A stretch of DNA of 64,000 nt from Paramacrobiotus metropolitanus (GCF_019649055.1 NW_026570297.1:610033-674032); one strand, 5' to 3'. Counted from the stretch's first letter, positions 11,101 through 22,500 are shown. Program-made: numbers and translations. Notes: generated by a model not told the origin, from the sequence alone.

Positions 11101-14100
11101 TTCGTTTAGTTAGTGTATTCAGCAGGTTTATTTTGTAATTTGTTTCAGCAAGTGGACTTTGTTTAGTAAGTGATTAAATAGGCTCAGATGTGTTTTAAGT
11201 TTGGTAGGTCGGTTTAGTAAATTTAGGTGGTTCAGTAAGCTTGTTCATCAAGTTCACTTGGTTTAGTGTGTTCAGCAAGTTCAGTTTGTTAAGTGAGGTT
11301 GTATAATATATTTCCGTTGGGTTCAGTTGGTTCACTAATATTAATGTTATGTTCAGTCGCTTTACCAACTCTTCGGCTGGGTTGAGTTGGTTCAATAGGG
11401 ATTGGGTCAGATTCATTTGGTTCAGCATGGTTTGGGTTTAGTCGGTTCAATAAGGTTTTGGTTGGGTTCAGTCGGTTCACTAACTTTTCGGTTGGTTTCA
11501 GTTGTTTCAGTAAGATTTTGGTTGGGTTCAGTCGGTTCAGTAAAATATTGGTTTGGTTCAGTCGGTTCACTAAGTTTTCGGGTGGTTTCAGTTGTTTCAG
11601 TAAGATTTTGGTTGGGTTCAGTCGGTTCAGTAAAATTTTGGTTGGGAAAGGTCGGTTCACTGACTTTTGGTTTGGTTCAGTCGGTTTGGTTGGGTTCTGT
11701 CGCTGTCGGTTCGCTGAAGCGGGTTTGGCTGGTTCAGAAAGGTTTTAATTGGGTTCAGTGAGTTCACTAACTTTACGGTTGGGTTCAGTTGGTTCAGTAA
11801 GGTTCTGGTTGGTCAGCCGGTTCACTAACGTTTTGGTCGGGTTCAGTTGGTTCAGTGAAGATTAGGTTGAGTTCGGCTGGTTCAGAAAGTTTTTAATTGG
11901 GTTCAGTCGGTTCATTAACTTTTCGGTTGGTTTCAGTTGGTTCACCAAGGTTTTGGTTGGTTTCAGCTGATTCATTTTGTTTAGTAAGTGTGTTCAGCAG
12001 GTTCAGTATAGTCTGTGAGTTTGTTCAGTATGTTCACTTTGGTTAGTAAGTAATTAGGTTGTGACCAATGAAAGCAATTTGGAGGCGGTCGCGTTACGAC
12101 TCCTGCCGCTTAATATGTAAGATTATTTAGAGACTTACCCACCAGTTATTATCATGGCGGTAGCATATTAGCAGCAGCAACAAAGTCAATAATTACAGTG
12201 ACATTGTACACGCTCATTGTTTTCCTGTAGTTGTGATTATTTTACTGTACTTTATTCGCACCTTGGCGGCCCCGTGGTTTAAAAGCCATATGATTTATCT
12301 CTTGCGAGTTTTGCGTAATGGTACGCGAGGAACACAGATTGCCGAGCTCCATGCCATGACCCTTCGCTCCTTATAATACCTGATTTGCGATAAGCAACCG
12401 GACTAGTACACATGCCAAGAAATCGCGAGCACAAGTCATAAAAAGTAATTAAAAATCAATTAAGACTGTGCTTACTAGGAACAGTCATGGTCACAGAGAG
12501 ACGGGCCCGACTACCAAAAGTGACAATCGGTAGGCCGCAAGTGCACATGCACATGCGAGAGGTAAAACGATGGATGAATCACAGGAGAAGGGAGAATTTG
12601 GTCTGCCCTGTGTCTGCCCGGGGCCGGTCCATCGCGCGTGCAGTTTTTCGCAAGGCGAAAGAGGCAAGCATTCCTTTCAAACGCATGACGCGGTGCCTCC
12701 GAGTCATGGTATCTATAGCATGGGTACTAGCCGCTTGCTTATCGCAAATTCCAAAATATGTACTGTACTACGCTACGAGCAGGATACACAGTATATGCTT
12801 TTCGCCCCACGGCCCGGTTTGTATGCAATCGGCTCTGTGGTCAAGCAGTCTTCGTGGGCTGACCGGCTGACCGAATGGGTGCCGGCAGGCTGGCAGACAG
12901 AATGCTCTCTGCGTAGCTTCAATGGTCATTTGCCTGTTGTACTGAACTTTGACGCGATAGTGGTTTCTAATTTATCAAGTCCAAGAAGATATTCCTGTTA
13001 TAGTGTACATTGTCGGCATCAAAGTGAACAGGAAGACAATTACTCGCGCTATCCGTTGCACTAATTTTTATCTCGATATGACGTCGCGTTCGTACGGAAT
13101 TTTGGTTTAAAATTTTGTTTTTGATAGTTCTACAGCGTTTTTTTCGAATTTTTGAAAACCCTCCCAGCAACGGATAGTCGACATCAAGATCTATCATAAG
13201 GCGATGTATCGTCCTAAACGGGTGAATAGTGAATATTTTTACCGGGGTCGAAGCAGAAAATTAATTTCCTCATTATTTTGTTAATGACCGCACAAAACTT
13301 TATAAAAAAATTCTCAGATGTTAGCACAACATCTTGGTGGCATACGGCAATAGTCAAGTTAACCGCACATTAACCACCGAGTGCACACTAAAAATTAGCG
13401 CAAGGGGACCATATGTTGGGTACCCCTCGTCTTAAGCACGTAGTACATACAAGTATTAAACGCGATTAAGAAAATAATCAGTCACCCGCTTTGTACATGT
13501 GTATTGTACCGGCACCAGACCACGCAGATCAAATTAAACCATCAAACGCTTATGAATTCTCGCTAACGGCTAAAAGGTCAATGTGGATCCGTTGGGTTTT
13601 TTACAAGATATTGATTGTATTAGGGACTGGTTTCCGAAGAGGCGAGCGATGAAGCAACTCAGTTGTGGTATCTGCCACCGGAAGTTCTTTCCGAAGCATT
13701 GTCGTACCTCGTTGTAGAACGAAAAGGCATCTGCCGACGAGTATGTCGAGACTGGAATGCGCTGGTAGTCCATTCACCGTCAAGCCTACTACTTGAAATC
13801 GACCAGGGGTCTACCCACATTCGGACAACAGTGGCATGGATGTTGTATGGAGTAGCGAAGACTTGGTCAGCTTCCGGTTCCAGGAACTCCAACCAAACGC
13901 TGATAGTTTCCGTCCCACAGCAGCACCGCGACCGGATTTCTGAGCGTGCGGTGGTTAACGTCATACACGAAATGCTAACAGCGTTGCGGATGAAGTTGCA
14001 CATAATTCTTCTGTCACACTTAAAGGAAGCCCATTATCACGATTTTCTGCCACCATTTCAGTCCGAACAACAATCGCCGTGGTTCGCGGTCTGTAGGAAG

Positions 14101-14271
14101 TTGATGCTGGTGGAAGTGGTGCTGGACAAACCGTACGATTATACCAGAGCAGATGTGGTGAAGGGGTTTCGAAGCAGTGGCACTATGGATGGATTCTGGT
14201 TGCGAAATCCGTGGGACAATACTTTGCGGATTACCAAAAGCACATTATCGTTTACCTCGACCGGGGCGTAG
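8198..14271 (+). CDS. FMRP-N-terminal-module / F-box fusion protein, copy 3 (giant intron)
   Basis: Exons 8198-8857, 9197-9376 and 13624-14271, all phase 0, give about 495 residues. The domain order is the same as in copy 2: two Agenet-like units (the second marked QSWCWYPAKLLV), a KH0-like segment (FREMWNRLTHTMFVCMEV), a basic exon (KNERRPKRPKLS, VKRRRHK), and an F-box (YLPPEVLSEALSYLVVER then RRVCRDWNALV). The third exon lies 4247 bases after the second, against 66-547 bases in the other copies. The donor AAG|GTAAGG and acceptor ATTAG|GGACTG are in phase and match the sister genes, so I read one gene whose intron 2 was inflated by two minisatellites. An alternative is that exon 3 belongs to a broken separate unit. 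Confidence 0.7.
9615..10755. repeat. 28-base minisatellite, about 40 units
   Basis: Tandem array of a unit near 28 bases built on CTTGTGGTTACGTTACGCCG, with a common variant TTACTTTGCGCCG. The two types partly alternate. 28 is not a multiple of 3 and no unit contains a stop, so all three forward frames stay open for long stretches. The apparent proteins here (up to about 317 codons) are artefacts of the array. It lies inside intron 2 of family copy 3. Confidence 0.9.
11040..12060. repeat. GT-rich ~30-base minisatellite
   Basis: Imperfect tandem units of about 30 bases: TTTTGGTTGGGTTCAGTCGG then TTCACTAA, with a longer alternating period near 60 in the best-ordered part (11440-11660). The plus strand is strongly G/T-rich with few C. 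It is the second array inside intron 2 of copy 3 and fades into AT-rich DNA at its left edge. Confidence 0.85.
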
Positions 14272-15202
14272 TGGTGCACATTTCCAGAGGTCCTTCGCAG
14301 TAATCGACAATGACGTCCATCGTTTGGAACTTGGGTAGTACAGTGGTCGATAGAATAAAAATACGCTGGAATGCAGCGCTTGAGTTTTTTAGCATGGATA
14401 TCGCAAATAACGTTACGACATTATCAGAAACGTACATTTGGTTTCTGATACAATATCATTTTATGCGATTGATTACAGGACGTGTGGGATATTTAATGGA
14501 ACTCTAAAACGAATTTCATATACTGACGGTTAATTTACTGAATCGATTGTTTGCAAGGATATCGTTGAACATGTATTATTAACTTTTCTTATCGGGTTGT
14601 TATTAAATTTTCGTATTGTCTTGTAGACTGCCTGTTCAAGGAATAGTACGCTTTGCCGGTTATGTACAGCAAAACAAAAATAAGAGCATAAGCAGCGAAC
14701 CAATTTAATTACCACTGGCACTCAGCAAGGAAGATATGTCCAGGTAGTTAATTTGCGTATCATTTATGAAGTATGTCTTCGGAAGACCCATAAAACATAA
14801 ATCCATTGCACCACCGTACACCAGCACCAAAACGCCTGATTAAACTTCTGCACTCGTTGCTATAAATTGCAAAATAAGGAAGTACTTCCGGTTGTGCGAC
14901 ATCCGGATAAAGGCGGCAGTTTTCTGAACGGCTGCAAGACCACTTACTGTACTTGGCAGGGTAGTTGCTGACCACACGTGCACACAGGAGATGGACCACA
15001 GCATAATGTCGACAAAATTAATCACAACATGTACATACTCTACCCTCCGGGTAAGTACTGTACCAGCGTAGTGAATTATTATCCGTATAATTTGTTTACT
15101 ATGGTTCTAGTAGCGATACGAGTATGGCAGGTGCATAGTGAGAAATTTCTTGATTAAATTATGCTGATATCTTAGCATCCATAAGCCCGAAATTGGCGAA
15201 AT
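14272..15202. other. Spacer between copies 3 and 4
   Basis: No gene is seen. It contains the conserved upstream element of copy 4 near 14884. Confidence 0.5.
14884..14918 (+). promoter_or_regulatory. Conserved ACTTCCGGT upstream element, copy 4
   Basis: ACTTCCGGTTGTGCGACATC then CGGATAAAGGCGG is the most diverged of the three clear copies of this block. It lies about 320 bases before the copy 4 start. Confidence 0.4.
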
Positions 15203-17419
15203 ATGTTTAAAAAGGGCGTTTGGCGTTACGGCGTCGTGGACGTGAAAGACGAAAATGGGCTTATCCGCCACGGAATGATAGTCGATGTCGTTGAAGACGA
15301 TGGGGATTTAATTGTGGACTTCGGATACACTGGCCACCACGCTGATCGTATCCCACTGAGCAGTTGCGTCGCATTCACCAACGACGACCCCCGTCGTGTT
15401 GGTGTTTGCGTGCAGTTTTTAAGTCAGCGCAGCACCGATCAGCCGTGGTGTTGGTATCCTGCTAAAGTACTCTTCCGGATACACGATCCTTATATGTACA
15501 CCTACGTTCTAGTGGAGGTGGAATTCGATGGGCAGCCCACGCTGGCATTCGTTGATCATGACAGAATTCGCGTAACAGAAGCCGTGTGCTCCTTAGAACA
15601 GAAGGCGGTGCTGAGCGACGCCACACAACGAGCGGCATCGCAGTTCTGCGATAAATTCCCCATTGGGCAGCTGTATTTTCACAAGAAGCGCGTTGAATTA
15701 GGATGGTGCCCCGATGTGTTAGTCCTGGCAAAAAGGCGCGGGTTTCGGGATATGTGGAATCGTTTGACACACACTATGTTCGTCCGTATTGAAGTACAGC
15801 CAGGCATTATGATTCTGCATTATGCTTGTGCGTGGAAGCGCAGTCGTATAACTGATGCAGCGAGATGTGTAAGAGTTTCTTCGGTTTTGATTTCGTGTTT
15901 GCTGTGCAAACCTGCGTTCGCGTATGCGTGGCTAAACTCGGCAACTGTCATTACCAGGAATGCCTTGGCCTGCAATTCATCATGTGTTTGTGTTTGTAGT
16001 CCGATAAAAACTAAAAACGTTTTGTCTTTTAGAAGGAACGTCTGCGCCGCGCAGATTCTTTACTGGATTATCATGACAGGAAACGAGAAATTCGAATTGA
16101 AGCTTGCCACAAAAACGAGAAGCAACGTAAACGACAGAAACTGACTACCGATACCGGAAGCGGGTATTCCTGTGTCAAGCCCCGTCGTCTCAATGTACAC
16201 TCTCTTAAGGTAACTGCTGCATAAAATACGCGTCCTGATTTTCAGTCTGAGTTCGGATGTCGACACGAGAACATTCATTATATTATTTAATAAAGTATTC
16301 TTTGTGCGTACTGCGTACATCCAGTTAATGCTCTACCGCTTCTCTACAGAGATAGTATGCTACGGTACTACCATTTCCGTGAGAACTGAATAGGCTGTTC
16401 TTTTCCGCGCCAATCACCGGGTATCAAAAAGAATAATTATAATATTCATTATACAAACTGCAGTAATCCGATCCGTAGAACAAGGCGTGCCATAGAAAAA
16501 ACTCTAGTTATTATATTCATAGAAGAGCTCATAATCTGCATTTACAATTAGTGCATCACTGCATCGGCACCATGATGGCAGTGCTTATGCCAGCCATGAG
16601 ACTATAAGCTCTCTGCTATAAGTACGTACGCAGACCTAAGCAAAAATCATCGAACGGCTTGTGAATTTTTCCCATCCAGTTTGTCGACCTTCCAGTATTC
16701 TTGTGTTCAGACCCTTATCTTTGCAAACTTTTATTTTACGAGCCCGTTCTGTTTAGGGACTCGTTCCCGCAGACGCCAGTGAGGGAGCTACTCAACTATG
16801 GTATCTCCCGCTGGAAGTGCTATCGGAAATGTTGTCGTATCTCGTTGTAGAAAGAAAAGCAATGTGCCGACGCGTCTGTCGAGACTGGGATGCCCTGGTA
16901 ATCCATTCCCCGACTGTTCTCATTGAACTGGATCCGTTGGCAACCTACGTTGAGACCACACTGGCATGGATGTTGTATGGAACAGCGAAGACCAGGTCAT
17001 GTTCCATCCGATCCCTGACAGTTACCGTTACTCAACCGCACCGCTCTCGACGTCATCATGCCAGACGTAACCTAATACACATCACAGAGGACATGCTAAC
17101 AGTGCTGGGAATCCAACCGCAGATTATTCTTCTGTCATATATAAAGGATGCCGATTATCGCGATTTTCTGCCGCCATTCCAAGCAGAGCAACCACCGCCG
17201 TGGTGGCCGCTCTGTAAGAAGTTGCTGCTGGTGGAAGTGGAGCTGGCCATTCCGCGGAACTTTTCCAAAGATAATGTATTAAAGGGATTCCAAAGTTTTG
17301 GCGACATGGATGGATCCTGGTTGGCTGATATCGATGAGTGGGGCCGCAGTAAATTGCAGATTACCAGGAGCACCTTATTCACGGCCGGCGTGAAGCCTTG
17401 GCTGGAAAAGGGTCGATAA
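15203..17419 (+). CDS. FMRP-N-terminal-module / F-box fusion protein, copy 4
   Basis: Exons 15203-15868, 16033-16209 and 16757-17419, all phase 0, give about 501 residues. Exon 1: Agenet-like unit 1 (WRYGVVDVKDENG, DLIVDFGYTGHHADRIP), unit 2 (DQPWCWYPAKVLFRI), and a KH0-like region (FRDMWNRLTHTMFVRIEV ... KRSRITDAARC). Exon 2: basic (RKREIRIEACHKNEKQRKRQ). Exon 3: F-box (WYLPLEVLSEMLSYLVVERK then RRVCRDWDALV), followed by a region shared with copies 2 and 3 (a WMLYGTAKT motif, a second block ending MDGSWL). Reading frames are intact. Copies 2, 3 and 4 are closest to one another, which indicates recent duplication. Confidence 0.8.
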
Positions 17420-19334
17420 TAACGTCCCGCGATGGAAAGTTTCTTCCACTCGGTTTATATTTTTTGGTGAAGTCAAAAATGGAGCTCCATCGATCAGTAC
17501 GATGAAATTAACGTGTCGTATGTTTTCCAGAGTGGTTGTCCACCAGCTATATTTTTGTAATAATTTATCACTACAGTATTACTATTATAATGAATTATGC
17601 TCAAAATTGCTTGTACGTTTTTAAATTTTGGCTTTCAGATTTGGTTTTTTATACTTTATCTCTACATGTAGGTACAGTATTTAATGTACACTACATTATT
17701 TCAGCCAACGCTAGTTGGGTCTGTTGTTTTTTATGTAAAAATCAGTTTCCTGAATCGATATAGAAGCACTTGACTTACGAACTGTACTGAAAGAACTCAA
17801 ACTGATCGTCAGATACTGTATGTAATTTATCGTTAACAGCTTATAATAGTCTTGGCCTGCACAGCTACCGAACGGCCAATAAATCTAGAACTTTTCTGTA
17901 CCCCTTTTCTCGCTTTTTTCCCACTGTTTTTTCCTTGCCAAAGTATGAGTTTTTTTACTTGAACGCGGCGCTCTTAATTAGAGCTTGCCCATCGGGTAAT
18001 GGAGATTCATTATGGAAGCATATCTTCTGCATCTTCCTTTTTTTCCTGCAATTTGTGGAGCAGGCTGCTGGATATACGACGCCTCGCTGTTGGAATAACG
18101 GTCGACCGTTGGATATCTGGCCCACCATAAAGCAGAAGCATCTGGCTGTTTTCCCTACTTTGGACGTTAACAACATCCGGTAAGCCAAGACTCCTGGAGC
18201 TGGCATCATCCAGAAATTACACGCAGCATCGTTATCCACCTTTTGCGTTTTGCACACGACGCGGTGCCTCCATCCATGCTGCCGTGTGCCTCACATCGAG
18301 GAGGAGGGGCCTCTCATTCCATCAAAGACTGTGCAATTGCCATTCGCCATCGGCATTTGGAGTGGGCGGAGTTGTCCAATCAGCTTTTGCTACTTCATTC
18401 TTTTTAGGCCCCTTTGTGATGTGCAGGTCGGCTTGCCCTTTTTTGCGGCGCCAAAATGTTGCCTTGTTGTCAATTACGTAGCACTTTGTTTGATTGTTTT
18501 CTGAAATTGTGAACTACATGTACTGACGATCTTGAATTGTACCAACCACAGGACAATAAAGGCTGAGACACATTGTATCTATATGCCCTGTGTCACTGTC
18601 CACTGTCCAGATCGATACTTCCGGCCGAGCTCCTACCGCCCGAGAGCGCGGCATGAGATAGTTTGCTGCTGTCAGCTTGAGCTGTTCAGACGAGTGCACA
18701 ATAATACTGTGCAGAAGTGGCGTCTTACTTGATTTTATTCGTGATTTTACAGCCATTGCACCATCTGTGGACCCGGCTAACAGTGCTAGCCGCACTGTTA
18801 GCCAGTACGGCTAGCATAGCCGCCTATGGAGGATTTGTCATAGGCGGCTATGTTAACCGCAGGGGCTCCTAGTGCATTACCCTGAAGAAGAAACAGAGAA
18901 TCATTTATTTTGTCTAATGCTGTGTATTATTCTGCATTTTTCAAGACTATACATAAAAATTTAATGCAGGAATGAACAAAGTTATGAATTTTCAAAGATT
19001 TACGTTAAAACAGCCTGTGGCATGGGCCACCGCACGCGTGCTTCTGTTACGTTGTCACTTAACAACTGGAGGGTCCACAGATGGTGCAATGGCTGTAAAA
19101 TCACGAATAAAATCAAGTAAGACGCCACTTCTGCACAGTATTATTGTGCACTCTTCAGACTTCAGACGAATAACGAATTCAAAAATTCGTCTGCGACTCT
19201 GCACTGCAATACGTATCAATTTAGTAATTTACAACCCGTTTATTATTTTAAATTTTATTATTTTAAACTTGTTTGGTTTGTACTTGTCACTGGTTGGCTG
19301 TCATCGGAATTATTAAATCTTTTGTGACATTGTT
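17420..19334. other. Spacer upstream of copy 5 with inverted-repeat element
   Basis: It holds the inverted-repeat element at 18692-19153 and an ACTTCCGG core at 18617 like those upstream of copies 2-4. A small ORF at 17935-18180 has a hydrophobic leader-like stretch (FCIFLFFLQFVEQAAG) and ends at a good donor (CCG|GTAAGC), but I found no partner exon, so I do not call it a gene. Confidence 0.45.
18692..19153. repeat. Foldback element: 83-base perfect inverted repeat with hairpin spacer
   Basis: Bases 18692-18774 are the exact reverse complement of 19071-19153. The 296-base spacer opens with two more perfect hairpins: 18775-18786 with 18792-18803 (12-base stem) and 18815-18828 with 18839-18852 (14-base stem, 10-base loop). 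No transposase is seen. The form fits a non-autonomous foldback element or a palindrome made by template switching. Confidence 0.85.
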
Positions 19335-21372
19335 ATGTTTAAAAAAAGACGTCTGGCGGTACGGCGCCGTCGACGTGAAAGACGACGACGGAGTGGTTCG
19401 TCATGGAATGATTGTTGATCTGGTGGAGGATGGCGGTGACATCGTTGTGGATTTCGACTACCCTGGCCATCACGCTGACCGCGTTCCAATGAGCAGCTGC
19501 GTAGCAATCGCACAGACTAAAATTTCCCAATATCAAGCGGGGCTGCAGGCGCAAGTCCTGCTCCAGCATCGCCCCGACCAACCATGGCGCTGGTATCCCG
19601 ATTCTAGAATCCTGTTTGTCGTCCACGATGGCGTCTACAAATCGCAAGATGGTGCTATTCCCGCCCTGCATGCTCTTGTCGAAGTGCCCATCGATGGAGA
19701 GATTATTCGGCTGTTTACGGAATGTGGGAAGGTTAAATTGGCCATGGATTGGGTTCCCTTGACGGATAGATTCCAGAATAATGCAGGCAGGGAGGTGTTT
19801 TGTGATCAGTTTCCAAAAGATCTCCGTTTTGCCAAATACTGCATTACGCTGCCGAGCCATCCAGCAGTATTGGAGGTGCTACGGGAACAGGGTTTTCGGG
19901 GGAAATGGAATCGGTTGACCAAGTCGATACTGGTTCGCGCGGATGTGGTACAAGAACACCTCAGGTGTAAACCCAAATTTACCTATGTTTCCACGACGGA
20001 GCTTCAAATGGATAAACCAGAATTCGTAAGCTACTAGCGCAATCTCGCTTCTTTTTAAATCATTTCATTTATTTCACCACTTAATTTTTTGAAAAATAAT
20101 TTTAATTTCGATATAGTTTATTAAGATAATTTTAATTTTCACAAGTTTCCAGTGAGGAAAGTTGAACTTTCCACTCTGTATTAGTTATTCTTAATTATTG
20201 CATTATTTAGTAATTTTCCTGGTTAATTCATTGTCTTTTTTCTTACTGCTACAGAATGACTACGCACTAAACGTTTCCCATTATGTTTAAAAAATTCTGA
20301 AAAAATGTTCTTCATCCCCAGGAAAGGCTGTTTGCCTATGCCGAAAGCGGACAGACGTCTGCGAGAAAAAAGACACGGAACGGCGATAGTGTAGTAGTTG
20401 ATGCTCTCACTCCGTTTCAGGTACGTGTTATCGATTTGATTCTTCCTTCGTATAACATAACTGCGATTTGAAGGGATGATATTGTAAAATTTCTAATTTT
20501 TCTGTAAAGGTATATGGGTATTATCCTGAAGTCTTAATAACCTTATTTATCTGATGCACTGCAGCAACACATAATTCAAAAACTTCGTTCACTCCGTGTG
20601 CACTCATTTAATTTGCTAATTACAGATATATATCTGTATTATGCGCAGTACCTAAATAAAGAGGTATAAATCAATTATTGTTTTATCAGCTAAATCGCTG
20701 ATTTATTTGAATAATTAAGGGTGATATCATTTCCAGGATATGCTGGGACTTTCCCGTTTGCCTCCCGAACTTATATCCGAAATACTTTCCTACTGTGACG
20801 CCATTACGTGGGTAATGTGCCGTCAGGTTGATCGCAGCTGGGATGCGATCCTCAGTAATCGCCATTATTCAGTGGTTACCATCCGCACCAGTTCGCGGGT
20901 GTCCCGCCCGAAAATTCGTCTAGCCTTGTTAGTGTACCATACCGTTACGGTGTCCACCAGATGCCTGGTAATTTCCGCCCGGGACAATTTTTCGGTGCGC
21001 CTGGTGACGGATATGCTAGCGGCTTTGCAGATTAAAGTGCCGCTGATTGTTTTGGCGCGGATGACTGTTGGTTGGGGGGATCTTCTGATGGATGCGCTTT
21101 TGGTCAGCGCTTTGATCCGGGAGGGGAATCCGGTAGTGGACTGGTGCCGCGTCTGCGCAAAATTGGAACTGAGGAACGTGGATGTTATCATGCCGCCCAT
21201 GGGCGTGCTGGACATGGCGAAATGTACGATGCTGACGTATCTGCAGAAACATCATCAGATGCAAGGGATCCGGTTGCAGAAGAAGGAATATGTTTGTCTC
21301 AGTGTCGCGAAAAGCGTCATGGACACAGCCCTAATTTCTGGCGCGGCTGAAGCCGGTGTTCAGGTTATTTAA
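19273..21372 (+). CDS. FMRP-N-terminal-module / F-box fusion protein, copy 5 (shifted start)
   Basis: Exons end at 20025 (exon 1), 20322-20420 (exon 2) and 20737-21372 (exon 3), in phase 0 from the frame of the conserved domain. The family start ATGTTTAAAAAAGAC is present at 19335, but here the A run is 7 long instead of 6, so that ATG is out of frame with VWRYGAVDVKDDDG. The domain frame is open back to an ATG at 19273, which would add 21 non-conserved hydrophobic residues. Unit 1 (DIVVDFDYPGHHADRVP), unit 2 (DQPWRWYPDSRILFV) and the KH0-like helix (FRGKWNRLTKSILVRADV) are otherwise intact. Exon 2 is short and the F-box is LPPELISEILSYCDAITWVM then CRQVDRSWDAIL. Either the start moved, the copy is dying, or the homopolymer was misread. 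Confidence 0.65.
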
Positions 21373-21966
21373 GTCGGAGTTATTATTGATTGTGTTATTT
21401 TGAAATCCGGTGGATCTCGTTTCTTGATCTCCTAATTTGTTTTGTGGTTTTAGTTTGGTAAGTTTTAATTGTGGGTGATGTGAAAAAAAATTTACAAATG
21501 ATGCATTGGATTTTGCCTACGCAGCCAATGCCATATAATATACAGTGTATGTACAATAGTGGTGAGACTTTATTTCAAACCATCACCTGAATACGTGTTT
21601 AGAAACAGTTAAAAAAACAACAGTTCATTTATTATTCCCACTTTCTCCACCGTGCCCATAACAGAAACTCAGTTCTCTTTTCGAGACAGTTGTTGCCGAA
21701 GATGTTCATGTGAGCGGGCTTCTCCTGAATGAATCAGTACTTACTCTTTTCCCCAGTTCGCCGGGAGTAAGCTCTTCCCCAATTCTTGGATAGCGGCAAT
21801 GGCCGCTGGTCCCCCTGGGCTCGGTGTTTCAGAAGAGATAAGTGCGAAAATAAAACAGCCCTTTAAATAAAATGTAACCTAGGGTATACTTCTCTTCTGC
21901 CTGCAAATCCCGTGTTTGCCGAAGTAGATGTCATGTGGGAAGCGGCGAACGGTCGTGACAGCCCAA

Positions 21967-22205
21967 GTGGTCGCGGGACATTTCGTCGCGTGGGACATTT
22001 CGCCAAAAGGTTTTCGTCGCAGCGGCTAATTTGTTTTGGACAACTCGTTTCGCAGCTGTTTCGTTGTGTGGCATTTGGTCGCGCGACTTTCGGGAGGCGA
22101 AACATTATCGACTGGTTTATGACAACGAGTAGCCATATGACTATTTGCCACAAAAACGACTTGTCCTCAGACGAAATATCCGTAAATGAAATGTCCCGCG
22201 ACCAC
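21967..22205. repeat. Short foldback/MITE-like element with 17-base inverted ends
   Basis: GTGGTCGCGGGACATTT at 21967-21983 is the exact reverse complement of 22189-22205. The inside is made of degenerate GACATTTCGTCGCG-like phrases. The same phrases recur near 58560-58625, so this is a dispersed family. No clear target-site duplication was found. Confidence 0.6.
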
Positions 22206-22500
22206 CTGTCGCGTAGCCTCCACGAGCAGGACGTGCACTTACCAGTACTACTGCATGTCGCGTTTTTGTATCAGCCGGAATCCCAGCTAAACTTGAACCT
22301 CGCGGCACCACAGAAGTGAACGACGTCCCGAAGGCTGCTTAACTTTCGCGTGGCAATGCGAATGCACGTGTTTGACATGCATGGGATGTCATTTGTGTCG
22401 ATAGACTGGATACCAGTAAAACGAAATGTCCCGCGACGACCTGTCGCGTAGCCGGATACGGCTGGATACCGCGCTGGTAAGTACACGTCCTGTTCGTGGA
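22188..22500. repeat. Duplicated element end plus inverted segment
   Basis: A 31-base block at 22188-22218 recurs at 22423-22453 with one mismatch. A 27-base segment at 22219-22245 recurs inverted at 22474-22500 with two mismatches. This looks like a second, broken insertion of the element at 21967-22205. Confidence 0.6.

Noticed and set aside
11289-11761. ORFs of about 120 codons on both strands
   Set aside because: Low-complexity reading of the ~30-base GT-rich minisatellite.
12487-13064. ORFs of 127 and 164 codons in intron 2 of copy 3
   Set aside because: No recognisable motif, no family member, and no clear splice context. Two frames overlap with equal plausibility.
18514-19316. Two ORFs on opposite strands sharing the peptide GSTDGAMAVKSRIKSSKTPL
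   Set aside because: The shared peptide is only the 83-base inverted repeat read on each strand, not a gene pair.
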